From NCBI RefSeq assembly GCF_016428975.1, contig NZ_JAELTT010000039.1, positions 1 through 40,523 on the forward strand: a stretch of DNA of 40,523 nt, read 5' to 3'. The position numbers were made by a program, and so were the translations under genes. Positions within the stretch are counted from its first letter, which is position 1. Each line of letters opens with the position of its first letter. The stretch is from Dyella sp. ASV21. GTDB taxonomy: Bacteria; Pseudomonadota; Gammaproteobacteria; Xanthomonadales; Rhodanobacteraceae. Positions 20,867 through 29,338 of this stretch are shown piece after piece. A model generated the notes under the pieces. It saw only the letters and a list, made by a program, of their open reading frames with translations. It ran no database searches and was not told the DNA's origin.

Positions 20867-20872
20867 ATTTTA
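20867..20872 (-). promoter_or_regulatory. -10 element of the DUF3348-DUF802-ompA-DUF2894 operon
   Basis: TAAAAT on the minus strand, preceded directly by TG, lies 21 nt before the ATG at 20845. No recognisable -35 box is seen. The resulting leader would be about 15 nt. Confidence 0.45.
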
Positions 20873-20877
20873 CACCG

Positions 20878-21448
20878 GATTGGCGGGGTGTCTGCCTCCC
20901 ATCCTTCGGCGTCCCGTCGGTGGGCGAACGAGGAATCGCTGTATGGCGTGCCCGCCGCCGTGCCGGGGTTTCGGGGGGCGCTTGCCTCGCAGGTTCTTTT
21001 TGACCTGAAACGCCCAGGCGAAGGGGGTGCGGTGGCCATCGCTCAGGTGCCACACGCTGCCTGGGAGGGTGCATGGGTACGGCCCATCCAGAACTTGTCC
21101 GACACGCGATGCATCGCCGGGTTCTTTCATCGGCATCTCGACGGCTTCACCTGGATGGCGCTGCTTTGCAGTGCCATCCCGTTGTGTCACTTCCCAGCTT
21201 TTACCGCGCGCTTCCGGGGCTAACGCCTGATACGGCCGTGCAGATATGCATTTAGGCATCGTCAGATATAGCTGGAAGGTAGCCAGTTTTATCTTGCTTC
21301 TTGTGGCCAGCAGCTTGCATCGCGCCTTGACCGGCGAAACCACGGAACGCCGGAACGTCTCCCCTAGTTGAGAGACATGGCACCCACCTCACTGCATGCA
21401 GAGCTGTCGCGCGCCAACGCCCCCCCCTTTGATCGGAGACGCAAGACT
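20878..21448. other. 571-bp divergent spacer without a convincing gene
   Basis: It separates the motor-like operon from the adhesin gene. It contains a CCGGCG/CGCCGG hairpin (21331-21353) and Pro/Arg-rich open frames on both strands. The longest, 157 codons on the minus strand (20870-21343), has no ribosome site and reads like a translated repeat. I see no tRNA or strong promoter. A dispersed repeat or a gene remnant is the best guess. Confidence 0.4.
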
Positions 21449-24145
21449 ATGAACATTTCCTACCGAGTGATCTGGAACGCAACCCTTGGCAAGTGGGTAG
21501 TAGCGTCGGAACTGGCCAAGGCCAACGGCAAGTCGGCAAGCCGACAGAAGCGCGCTCTGTCGCTGTCCGTGGCGGCCTCGCTGCTCGCGCTGCCGATGCA
21601 ATTTGCGATGGCACAGACGTCCGAGGTCGCCGATACCGCGGCGCCGACGTGTGCGTCACAGGAACTGAACCAAACCGCCGAGTGCACTGCGCAGCTTACG
21701 GGCGGCAATGCAGCCTTCGGTGGCTTCGCTGGCGCGTCCCTCGCCGTACCGACGGCCGCAGCCATGCTCGACGACACCTATGTCAAGGTTAATGCCGTCG
21801 GTGGTGGCAGTGCCGCTTCGAACACGGCTACGGGCTCGATTGCCATCGGTGCGAGTAGCAGCAGCGTCGGCAACGGCGATATCGCCATTGGTCAGAGCGC
21901 CTACGCGAATGGCAATGCCATCAACGCAACCGCTCTTGGTACGTTTGCCTCCGCTCAAGGCCAGGGCGCTACGGCGCTAGGCGGTCGCGCCTCGGCAGTG
22001 GGCGATCGCTCGGTGGCTATTGGTCGATACAGCGCAAGCAACGCGGTGGACTCCACGGCGATCGGCGGCTATGCCACCGTCACCGCGGGTTCCACCAACT
22101 CGATCGCCTTGGGTGCGAACGCAGTCGCTGATCGAAGCAACGTGATCTCGGTGGGCGCCGCCGGTAGCGAGCGCTCGATCATCAATGTCGCCCAGGGCGC
22201 GGCGGACACCGATGCGGTGAACATGTCGCAGCTCAACGCCACCAATGCTCGCGTTGGCGCCACCGAGTCGTCGATGGCTAACCTGGATACCCGCGTGGTT
22301 GATACGGAGAGCAAGGTCGGCACGCTGCAGGGCGATGTGTCGGGTCTGGACACGCGTCTGGGTTCGGCGGAAGGCGCTCTCTCCACCGCGCAAGGCAACA
22401 TCGGCGCGTTGCAGGGCAGCGTGAGCAACCTGGATGGCCGCATGACGCTGAACGAAGGCACCATCACGAATCTGCAGACCAACATCAGCAACGTCACCAC
22501 CCAGCTCAACAGCGGTAGCGTGGGTCCGGTGCAGCAGGCGGGTGCGGGCAGCAAGCTGACCGTGGGCGCCGCGCTGGACGGCGACGTGGTGGACTTCACC
22601 GGCACCGCCGGTGCCCGTCAGTTGACGGGTGTGAAGGATGGTTCGGCCGATAGCGACGCGGTGAACATGTCGCAGCTGAACGAGACCAACGCCAACGTTA
22701 CCGCCGCCAACACGGCCATCTCCGGTCTGGGTTCGCGCATGACGACGGCCGAAGGTTCCATCGGCCTGCTGACCAGCGATCTGAGCGTGCTGAACGGCGT
22801 GGTGCAGACCCATGACACCAACATCACGAACCTGCAGGCCACCGTCGATACCATGACGAGTGATCTGAGCAGCGGCGCGATCGGTCTGGTGCAGCAGGCG
22901 AATGCGGGCAACAAGCTGACCGTGGGCCGCGATATCGACGGCGACGCGGTGGACTTTGCCGATAAGGATGGGAAAACCCGCTCGCTGAAGAACGTGACGG
23001 CCGGCAGTGATGACACCGATGCGGTGAACGTGTCGCAGCTGCGTGCCTCGGGCCTGCTCGACGCCAGTGGTGCTCCGCAGGTGGCGTTGACCTACGACAG
23101 CCCGAGCTTTGCCTCCATGACGCTGCGCGGCGCCAACGGCACCGTGATCAACAACGTTGCGGCCGGTGAGATTGCGCAGGGCAGCATGCAGGCGGTGAAC
23201 GGTGGTCAGCTGCACACCCTGCAGCAGGGTCTGCAGACGCAGGTGGATCAGCTGGGCAGCAACGTTGCCTCGCTGGGCAGCAGCGTGCAGACGCAGATCG
23301 ACCAGCTGAACAGCAGCTACGTGACGCTGGGGGATACCGTGCAATCGCAGTACTCGCAGCTCAACGCCAACATCAACACGCTGACGAACAACGTGCAGTC
23401 GCAGTTCGATGCAGCGGGCGACCTGGCCGGCGCGCTGAACAGCCGCCTGTCCTCCATGGAGGAAGATCTGGCCGGCGGCAAGCTCGGTGGTGCTGGCTCG
23501 GGTGAGGGCAGCGCGCAGCTGGGTTTGGGTGCGGATGCCTCGGGTAGCAACAGCACGGCCGTCGGCGAAGGCGCCAAGGCGAGTGGCAGCGAAAGCATGG
23601 CGATGGGCAGCGGCGCGGCCGCGACCGGTAACCAGAGCACGGCGATGGGCAACGGTGCCGTGGCATCCGCCAGCGGCAGCACGGCGCTCGGTAACGGTGC
23701 CAGTGCGACGGCGGACAACGTGGTGGCCCTGGGTGCCGGTTCGGTGGCCGATCGCGCCAACACCGTCTCCGTGGGTTCGGTGGGCAACGAGCGTCAGATC
23801 ACCAACGTGGCGGCTGGCACGCAGCGTACGGATGCTGCCAACTGGGGCCAGGTGCAGGATGCCGTGGGCGGTGTGCAGGACTGGGCGAACAACAAGTTCA
23901 ACGAGGTCAACCGCCGCACGAACGCGGTGGGTGCGATGGGTGCCGCTTACGGCCAGATGACCTTCAGTGCGCAGGGCATCAACACGGCGAACAAGGTCGG
24001 CGTGGGCGTGGGCAGCATGAACGGCAAGAACGCCATCGCGGTGGGTTACAGCCGCCAGCTGGCTCCGAACGTGAACGTCTCCTTCGGCGGTTCCGCCTCG
24101 GGTAACGACGCGTCGGTGGGTGCGGGCATGAGCATGGGTTGGTAA
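21449..24145 (+). CDS. YadA-like trimeric autotransporter adhesin
   Basis: An 898-residue surface adhesin (type Vc secretion). The N-terminus is an extended signal peptide region (MNISYRVIWNATLGKWVVAS), followed by the hydrophobic core and a cut near AMA (residue 55). Next comes a YadA head built of short beta-roll repeats (SIAIGAS, ALGTFASAQGQGATALGG), then a neck (TDAVNMSQL), a coiled-coil stalk with two further neck modules and two similar LVQQA...GNKLTVG-type units, and a second head (ALGNGASATADNVVALGAGS). The C-terminal four-strand beta-barrel anchor begins near YGQMTFSAQG and ends AGMSMGW. I chose the ATG at 21449 because ESPR sequences begin this way; GGAG lies ten bases upstream. A strong terminator follows. 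Confidence 0.95.
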   Translation: MNISYRVIWNATLGKWVVASELAKANGKSASRQKRALSLSVAASLLALPMQFAMAQTSEVADTAAPTCASQELNQTAECTAQLTGGNAAFGGFAGASLAVPTAAAMLDDTYVKVNAVGGGSAASNTATGSIAIGASSSSVGNGDIAIGQSAYANGNAINATALGTFASAQGQGATALGGRASAVGDRSVAIGRYSASNAVDSTAIGGYATVTAGSTNSIALGANAVADRSNVISVGAAGSERSIINVAQGAADTDAVNMSQLNATNARVGATESSMANLDTRVVDTESKVGTLQGDVSGLDTRLGSAEGALSTAQGNIGALQGSVSNLDGRMTLNEGTITNLQTNISNVTTQLNSGSVGPVQQAGAGSKLTVGAALDGDVVDFTGTAGARQLTGVKDGSADSDAVNMSQLNETNANVTAANTAISGLGSRMTTAEGSIGLLTSDLSVLNGVVQTHDTNITNLQATVDTMTSDLSSGAIGLVQQANAGNKLTVGRDIDGDAVDFADKDGKTRSLKNVTAGSDDTDAVNVSQLRASGLLDASGAPQVALTYDSPSFASMTLRGANGTVINNVAAGEIAQGSMQAVNGGQLHTLQQGLQTQVDQLGSNVASLGSSVQTQIDQLNSSYVTLGDTVQSQYSQLNANINTLTNNVQSQFDAAGDLAGALNSRLSSMEEDLAGGKLGGAGSGEGSAQLGLGADASGSNSTAVGEGAKASGSESMAMGSGAAATGNQSTAMGNGAVASASGSTALGNGASATADNVVALGAGSVADRANTVSVGSVGNERQITNVAAGTQRTDAANWGQVQDAVGGVQDWANNKFNEVNRRTNAVGAMGAAYGQMTFSAQGINTANKVGVGVGSMNGKNAIAVGYSRQLAPNVNVSFGGSASGNDASVGAGMSMGW

Positions 24146-24167
24146 GCCATCCCACGATGGAGTAGGA

Positions 24168-24198
24168 AGAACGGCGCCTTCGGGCGCCGTTCTTTTTT
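24168..24198 (+). terminator. strong Rho-independent terminator of the adhesin gene
   Basis: AGAACGGCGCC pairs with GGCGCCGTTCT around a TTCG tetraloop, followed by six T (24193-24198). It lies 22 nt after the adhesin stop codon. Confidence 0.9.
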
Positions 24199-24252
24199 GG
24201 CGGGTATCGGTACGCAACGGTCCCGGCGGCCTGTTGCGCGCCAAGCGCCCCT

Positions 24253-25455
24253 TCACAGTGCCAGCGCGTAACGTCGACAGTGCTCCAGATAGGCCTTTTC
24301 GTGGATGGCCAGCAGGTTGACCGTGTGTGTCCACAGCCAGCTGGGTGCATCGATGCGGCGGGAGCGCGTGGCCGAGATGTCCGCCAGCCAGGCAGCGCGA
24401 GTGGCGGCATCCATCTGGCGGCTATGCGCCTTGCCGACCACCGCCGCCAGATAGAATGCTGTTTGCAGCGCCTTGCGTTCGTTGAGTTGTTCCAGCTCCA
24501 ACTTGAGATCCTGCGGCAGCAGCTCGCGGATAAACACCGCCTTGTTCTGGAACCGACCCGCCAGCATGCGTTTGCCCAGATGAGGCGAGAGCTGACGTGC
24601 GCCTGCCAGTACACGCTGTCCGGCCTGGCGCGGCATGGGACGGCCCGTTACCACGGGGGCCACCGCGGTCACGGCTTGCTTGATGTCCAACAGACAGTAG
24701 TCCGGGGCGTCACCCTTGCAGGGCGCGATTTCCAGCAGGGCGGCATAGCGCAGGCGACCGAGCGAGCTGCAACCTTTCACCCAATAGGCACCGTCCACCA
24801 GTCGCACCGCGGCATCGCTTTCGCGCGAATGCAGCATGGTCACCAAGGCGCGAACGGCTTCGCTTTGCGCCATCGCTTTCATCTCGCTGCGCTCGCTGGC
24901 GCTGAGCGGCCAAAAGCGCTTGCCCAAGGGGATGCGTGGCGAGGTGTCCTCGATGCGCTCTTTTGCCAGGGTTTGCCAGTTTGCGTTGCGCGAACGCCGT
25001 ACGGCGCCCAGCACGGGCTTGGGCGCGGCCAGGTCCACGGTAATGTCGAATGCCGGATCAAAGGCATGCCGGTAGCCGGCCATGACTTGTTCGAGCATGC
25101 GCGCGGTAGTGACGCCAGGCAGATCGAAGCCGCGAAATGCGGAGGCGAGCGAGAGACTCAGCCGCACCAGGTCAATGGCCGGGTTGCCTATCACCGTCTG
25201 GTCAAGGTCGCGGATCTGCACCTCTACCTGACCTGCGTGGTTGGCGAGCGGGCCGAGGTTACCTACGTGGCAGTCGCCACAGATCCATATGGCAGGCCCT
25301 TCTGGCATGGCGCCGTGTTCCAATGCATCCAACCACTCATAGAACTTGTCGGTAGAGCCGCGTACGTAGCGATGCGAAGAGCGCGCCATCTTGAGATTGC
25401 GAAGCCGGTCGAGGGCTTCCGCTCGGCGCGTGGGCGTCGTGAATCGCTTCTTCAT
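24253..25455 (-). CDS. DUF2252 family protein (protein-kinase-like fold)
   Basis: A 400-residue cytosolic protein of the DUF2252 family. The motif CGDCHVGNLG (Asp61, His63, Asn66) followed by QIRDLDQTVIGNPAIDLVRL (Asp83, Asp85) looks like the catalytic and metal-binding parts of aminoglycoside and choline kinases, here near the N-terminus and therefore circularly arranged or reused. The middle has VKGCSSLGRLRYAAL and LLDIKQAV, which could hold the nucleotide-binding strands and Lys. The ATG at 25455 has GGGAG five to nine bases upstream; the open frame continues upstream without conserved sequence. The substrate is unknown. It is transcribed towards the adhesin terminator and seems monocistronic. 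Confidence 0.85.
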   Translation of the reverse strand: MKKRFTTPTRRAEALDRLRNLKMARSSHRYVRGSTDKFYEWLDALEHGAMPEGPAIWICGDCHVGNLGPLANHAGQVEVQIRDLDQTVIGNPAIDLVRLSLSLASAFRGFDLPGVTTARMLEQVMAGYRHAFDPAFDITVDLAAPKPVLGAVRRSRNANWQTLAKERIEDTSPRIPLGKRFWPLSASERSEMKAMAQSEAVRALVTMLHSRESDAAVRLVDGAYWVKGCSSLGRLRYAALLEIAPCKGDAPDYCLLDIKQAVTAVAPVVTGRPMPRQAGQRVLAGARQLSPHLGKRMLAGRFQNKAVFIRELLPQDLKLELEQLNERKALQTAFYLAAVVGKAHSRQMDAATRAAWLADISATRSRRIDAPSWLWTHTVNLLAIHEKAYLEHCRRYALAL

Positions 25456-25647
25456 GAGGTCTCCCAATGCAGCACTCCGTAACGCGCGATGCTCAGCGCA
25501 GGCCAAGCATCGCGGAGTGGAGCGTCTGGGTGAGATGAAAGAGATGTCATGGCAACGAATTTCGTTCATGCGCAATTTGTTGCGTCGCCCTGCGCGCACG
25601 GCCTTCGTTGAGTGAGGGCAAGGCTTAGACCCTGCGGCGAGGGTCGG

Positions 25648-26298
25648 CTAGCTGGCTGGGCGTTTACGCCCGGGGCGCGCCACCACGCGCACTTTCGCGC
25701 TATTGCCGCCGCCACAGAAGAAGCGGTCACCACCGTCCGACTCCAGCCCGGATACCCATAGACCCGGTGGCATCTGGAGGCTTTCGCGTACCTCGCCCGT
25801 TTGGGCGTCTATATGCCGCAGCTCGCTCTCGTCGTTTTCCCAGGTGCCGTGCCACAGCTCGCCGTCGACCCAGGTAACGCCGGTCACGAAGCGATTGGAT
25901 TCGATGGTGCGCAGGATGGCGCCCGTGTCGGGGTCGATCTGGTGGATCTTTCGTTCGCGGTACTGCCCCACCCACAGCGACCCCTCGGCCCAGGCGAGCC
26001 CGGAATCGGCGCCACCACCCGGCGCGGGAATGGAGGAAAGTACATGGCCCGTTTTAGGGTCCAGTTTTTCGATGCGATCCTCGGCAATCTGGAAAAGGTG
26101 GCGGCCGTCGAAGGCCGTGCCGGCGTGCGCCTTGGTCGGGATCGAGCGCTGCACGGCGCCGCTCTGCGGATCGAACGCCTGCAGCGCCTCTCCAACGGCG
26201 ATCCACACGAGTTCTCCGTCGTAGGACACGCCGGCCACTTGGGAAACCCCGGGAAAGGGACCGTGTTCGCGGATAACGCGGGCGGTGGATCGTTTCAT
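25648..26298 (-). CDS. beta-propeller protein of the glutamine-cyclotransferase/Vgb-like type
   Basis: A 216-residue protein made of repeated four-strand blades with the pattern W-hydrophobic-G...I-DP-TG-hydrophobic (LDPKTGHVLSSI, IDPDTGAILRTI, IDAQTGEVRESL). This is the YncE/Vgb-like or glutaminyl cyclotransferase-like propeller class. It has no signal peptide, so it is probably cytosolic. I prefer the ATG at 26298 because AGGA lies about nine bases upstream; ATG 26307 is possible. It follows the regulator gene with 10 bp between, so the two form an operon. The catalytic role is not visible; a ligand-sensing or lyase function are both open. Confidence 0.75.
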   Translation of the reverse strand: MKRSTARVIREHGPFPGVSQVAGVSYDGELVWIAVGEALQAFDPQSGAVQRSIPTKAHAGTAFDGRHLFQIAEDRIEKLDPKTGHVLSSIPAPGGGADSGLAWAEGSLWVGQYRERKIHQIDPDTGAILRTIESNRFVTGVTWVDGELWHGTWENDESELRHIDAQTGEVRESLQMPPGLWVSGLESDGGDRFFCGGGNSAKVRVVARPGRKRPAS

Positions 26299-26308
26299 GG
26301 GCCACATC

Positions 26309-27529
26309 CTAGTCGGCGGCCAGTACGGAGGGGAGTAACAAAGTTGTCGGGACTCCGGTGATGGGCGGCGTCATCCAGCGGCGTGAACGTCCACGGCCGA
26401 TGGATTGAACCTTGCCTTCCTCGCCCAGCGTATCCAGGGCGCGCTGCACGCTGCGTTGGCTGAGTGCCAGCGCGAGCGCCAATGCCGAGCTCGACCAGGA
26501 CTCGCCATCCGCGAGCAAGGCGAGCACGGCGGCGTGCTTCTCGTCGACCGGTCGTGTGAGTACCGATACATGCGTGGCATCGTGCGGTGCCAGTACGAAT
26601 CCACGCGTGGTCGCAAGCACGCTGGCGAGGGGGCGGAGCGCGCGGCGAAGGCGCCCCACTTCCACGCGCAGGCGCGCGCGGTGTGACTCGTCCGCATGCC
26701 GGGTGTGAAAGACGCGTTCCACCAGCGCATGTCGGGGCAAATCCTCCGGCCATGCTTCCGCCAATGCGTGGGCGATTGCAAAAAGGACCGGGCGCCGTTC
26801 GAGCGAGACGACCGTGCCTTGGCATCGCACAACATGGCGACACCCGTCGACGATCCATGCGTCGGAGGCCAACAAGGCTTCCACGTCGGCGAGTGGAAGG
26901 GCGTACTCCACGCCAGCCTTGCGCATGCGCGCCACGGGGGCCTCCAACTCGCGGATGGCGCGCTCGATCTCCGCCACCAATGCGGGTATGCCTGCGTGGC
27001 GTGCCGCGTAGGCGGCACGCGCCAGCGCACTGCGCGCTTGCTTGCCGTGGATGCGCCGCGCGGCGATGCCTGCCACCACCAGTTCGAATGCCGCCCGAGA
27101 GGCGAGTGGCAGGGGAGCGTTGTCGAGCTGCGGCAGTGCGCGCTCGGCCTGGTCGAGGTGGCCGATCAGGAACAGGTGGCGAACCTCCAGATAGCGCGCA
27201 TGCGCCGCATTGGCGCGATCCCCGTGCGTTTCCAGCGTGATCCGTGCTGACTCCAGTGCCTTTCCCGGCCAGGCGAGATCGCGTGAAACCAGCGCGATCT
27301 CCGCCTCGGCCAGCACGCATCGCGCACGGGCCACGACTTCGTGCGGGCCAAAGGAACGTGCGGCGCGGCGCAGTAGGGACTTGGCACGGGGCAGGTCGCC
27401 CAGCTGCGCCATGGCGATGCCGCGCAAGGCAAGCGCCGGCGGATCATCGCGCAGCGCGACGCGATTGAGTGCCCCCAGCGGATCACCGCTCGCGAGGGAA
27501 AGCGCAGCTGCCGTGATCAATGAATCCAT
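26309..27529 (-). CDS. transcriptional regulator with winged helix and TPR-like N-terminus
   Basis: A 406-residue protein. The N-terminal 200 residues are helical repeats of TPR type (AMAQLGDLPRAKSLLRRAAR, HARYLEVRHLFLIGHLDQAE). Residues about 230-315 form a PhoB/OmpR-like winged helix (VSLERRPVLFAIAHALAE to RLRRALRPLASVLATTRGFVL). A second small helix-turn-helix closes the protein (SSSALALALALSQRSVQRAL, then GKVQSIGRGRSRRW). This order, repeats before the DNA-binding domain, is the reverse of SARP regulators. It is divergent from the DUF899 gene across 110 bp and probably controls that gene and its own operon. The start ATG 27529 has no strong Shine-Dalgarno. Confidence 0.75.
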   Translation of the reverse strand: MDSLITAAALSLASGDPLGALNRVALRDDPPALALRGIAMAQLGDLPRAKSLLRRAARSFGPHEVVARARCVLAEAEIALVSRDLAWPGKALESARITLETHGDRANAAHARYLEVRHLFLIGHLDQAERALPQLDNAPLPLASRAAFELVVAGIAARRIHGKQARSALARAAYAARHAGIPALVAEIERAIRELEAPVARMRKAGVEYALPLADVEALLASDAWIVDGCRHVVRCQGTVVSLERRPVLFAIAHALAEAWPEDLPRHALVERVFHTRHADESHRARLRVEVGRLRRALRPLASVLATTRGFVLAPHDATHVSVLTRPVDEKHAAVLALLADGESWSSSALALALALSQRSVQRALDTLGEEGKVQSIGRGRSRRWMTPPITGVPTTLLLPSVLAAD

Positions 27530-27639
27530 CGCAATACCGCCACACTTGTTACTCCCACCTATGGAGGGGCGCGCCTAATCTAGCTCCCGCACGTCGAATC
27601 GGGAACGGCTCAAACGTCATGGCAATGGGAGGTACGGCG

Positions 27640-28404
27640 ATGAACACGCACACGGTGGGAACACGCGAGGAATGGCTGGCGGCGCGCCTGCGGCTGCTGG
27701 AGGCGGAAAAGGCCCTGACGCGGCGCGGCGATGAGCTGGTACGGCAACGCCAGGCACTGCCCTGGGTGCGCGTCGACAGGCGTTATCTGTTCGATACCGA
27801 CAAGGGCACCGCGACCTTGGCCGATCTGTTCCAGGGCCGCTCGCAGTTGCTGGTGTATCACTTCATGTTTGGTCCGGATTACACGGCGGGGTGCCCCTCT
27901 TGCTCGGCGATTGCGGATGGTTTCGATGGGTTTGCCGTGCACTTGGCCCATCACGATGTGGCACTCGTAGCCGTGTCGCGTGCGCCGCTAGCGAAGTTGC
28001 TGGCGTACAGGGATCGGATGGGCTGGTCGTTTCCCTGGGCATCCGCGCGTGGCGGTGAGTTCAACGTCGACTTCAATGTCTCGTTCACCGAAGAACAACA
28101 GCGCACGGGCGAGGTGGAATACAACTACCAGCGCGGCGGCCACGCGATGGATGCGCTACCCGCGCCCGCCCCGGTGGTGGAGTTCGCGGCCAGCTGCGGC
28201 GTCAATGCTCCCACCTATGCGCGCGACCGGCCAGGCCTGAGCGCCTTTGCGCTGGAGGATGGCGTGGTCTATCACACCTATTCCACCTTCGCGCGTGGTC
28301 TTGATGGCTTGTGGGGCATGTACCAATGGCTCGACCGTGCCCCCAAAGGCCGCAATGAAACCGGCATCTGGTGGCGGCGCCATGACGAATACCGTGCCGG
28401 CTAG
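27640..28404 (+). CDS. DUF899 family thioredoxin-fold protein
   Basis: A 254-residue cytosolic protein of the DUF899 family (AhpC/thioredoxin-like). The fold is marked by LLVYHFMFGPDY followed by the redox-type pair Cys85-Pro-Ser-Cys88, by VALVAVSRAPLAKL and by the C-terminal VYHTYSTFARGLDGL with WLDRAPKGRNE. A dithiol-dependent oxidoreductase is expected, though the substrate of this family is unknown. I chose the ATG at 27640 because GGGAGG lies seven bases upstream. The last 23 bp overlap the next gene, DUF2182, so the two are coupled. Such pairs of DUF899 and DUF2182 genes recur in proteobacteria as far as I recall. Confidence 0.88.
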   Translation: MNTHTVGTREEWLAARLRLLEAEKALTRRGDELVRQRQALPWVRVDRRYLFDTDKGTATLADLFQGRSQLLVYHFMFGPDYTAGCPSCSAIADGFDGFAVHLAHHDVALVAVSRAPLAKLLAYRDRMGWSFPWASARGGEFNVDFNVSFTEEQQRTGEVEYNYQRGGHAMDALPAPAPVVEFAASCGVNAPTYARDRPGLSAFALEDGVVYHTYSTFARGLDGLWGMYQWLDRAPKGRNETGIWWRRHDEYRAG

Positions 28405-29236
28405 GCAACCTCAGCCCTCGTCATGCGAGCAGGCTCACGCAGCGGGCCGGGCGCCGCGATGGTCCTTCGCATGTGGGTACGGTGTGATGGGGGTGGTGTT
28501 TGCGTTATGCGTGGTGGTGACCACGGCGCAATGCCTTTCCATGTCCGGCATGGGCGCCATGCCCATGCCGGGTGGATGGATGATGTCCATGCCTTGGCTG
28601 CGCATGTGCGGGCAGGGTGCGCTGGGTGCCCTGGCGTCTTTCATGTTCATGTGGTCGACGATGACGGTGGCGATGATGCTCCCCTCGCTGGCGCCCCTGC
28701 TGCGCCGCTATCGCGATGCCTGCCATGCCGCGGGCGTGCCGTCTCCCGATGGATTCGCCGCACTTCTCAGTGCCGGCTACTTTCTGGTGTGGCTCATGCT
28801 CGGGTTGGTTGTGTATGTCGCCGGGTTAGTGATGGCGGGTGCGTTGATGCAGTGGCCCCTGCTGGCGCGTGCGGCGCCCGGGTTGGCGGGTATGGTGGTG
28901 ATGGTCGCTGGCGCCCTGCAGTTCACTGCGTGGAAGGCGCGTCGGCTGGTGTGTTGTCGCGCCATGCCCGCAGCGAAGCACGCCACGGTGCTCGATGCGC
29001 GCTCGGCCTGGCGTTACGGATGGCGCCTTGGGTTTCACTGCGTTTCCTGTTGCAGCGGCATGACGGCGATTCTGCTCGTTACCGGTGTGATGGACCTGCG
29101 CGTGATGCCGGGCGTCACTGCCGCCATCACGCTGGAACGCCTGTCACCCTCGGCCCATCGTGCTGCCTGGGCGGCGGGGGCACTGACGCTGATTGCCGGC
29201 GCCACCATGACGATCCTGGCCACCCGCGTCTGGTGA
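28382..29236 (+). CDS. DUF2182 metal-binding membrane protein
   Basis: A 284-residue inner-membrane protein with about six helices. After the first helix (about 30-50) comes a Met-rich loop, residues 51-76 (CLSMSGMGAMPMPGG, then WMMSMPWLRMC). The family block FMWSTMTVAMMLPSLAPLLR follows (89-108). A Cys-rich motif His219-Cys-Val-Ser-Cys-Cys is near residue 220 and a Cys pair near 191. Met clusters and Cys motifs suggest soft-metal binding, copper being most likely; that is inference. The start ATG 28382 lies inside the end of the DUF899 gene (23-bp overlap). The neighbouring thioredoxin-like protein could keep its cysteines reduced. Confidence 0.85.
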   Translation: MTNTVPARQPQPSSCEQAHAAGRAPRWSFACGYGVMGVVFALCVVVTTAQCLSMSGMGAMPMPGGWMMSMPWLRMCGQGALGALASFMFMWSTMTVAMMLPSLAPLLRRYRDACHAAGVPSPDGFAALLSAGYFLVWLMLGLVVYVAGLVMAGALMQWPLLARAAPGLAGMVVMVAGALQFTAWKARRLVCCRAMPAAKHATVLDARSAWRYGWRLGFHCVSCCSGMTAILLVTGVMDLRVMPGVTAAITLERLSPSAHRAAWAAGALTLIAGATMTILATRVW

Positions 29237-29338
29237 CGCGTTCGGGAAGGACCAGCGGTACGCCGCATGGCGGGCTGGTGCGCCTGGGGCCCTGTCGCAC
29301 TATCCTCGGGTTTTTGAACTAGACCGACCCAGGAGCGA

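Noticed and set aside
16499-20872. Calling the operon a complete Zorya defence system
   Set aside because: Only the channel-anchor pair resembles ZorAB. No helicase-type ZorD, ZorC or HNH-type ZorE gene is adjacent, and the operon sits among housekeeping genes.
20870-21343. A 157-codon minus-strand frame in the spacer before the adhesin
   Set aside because: There is no ribosome site, the composition is Pro/Arg-rich and drifting, and it overlaps the promoter of the motor-like operon. I cannot exclude a gene remnant, so it is only described under the spacer.
21977-24334. A 785-codon open frame on the minus strand across the adhesin
   Set aside because: It mirrors the repeats of the adhesin and contains no recognisable domain.
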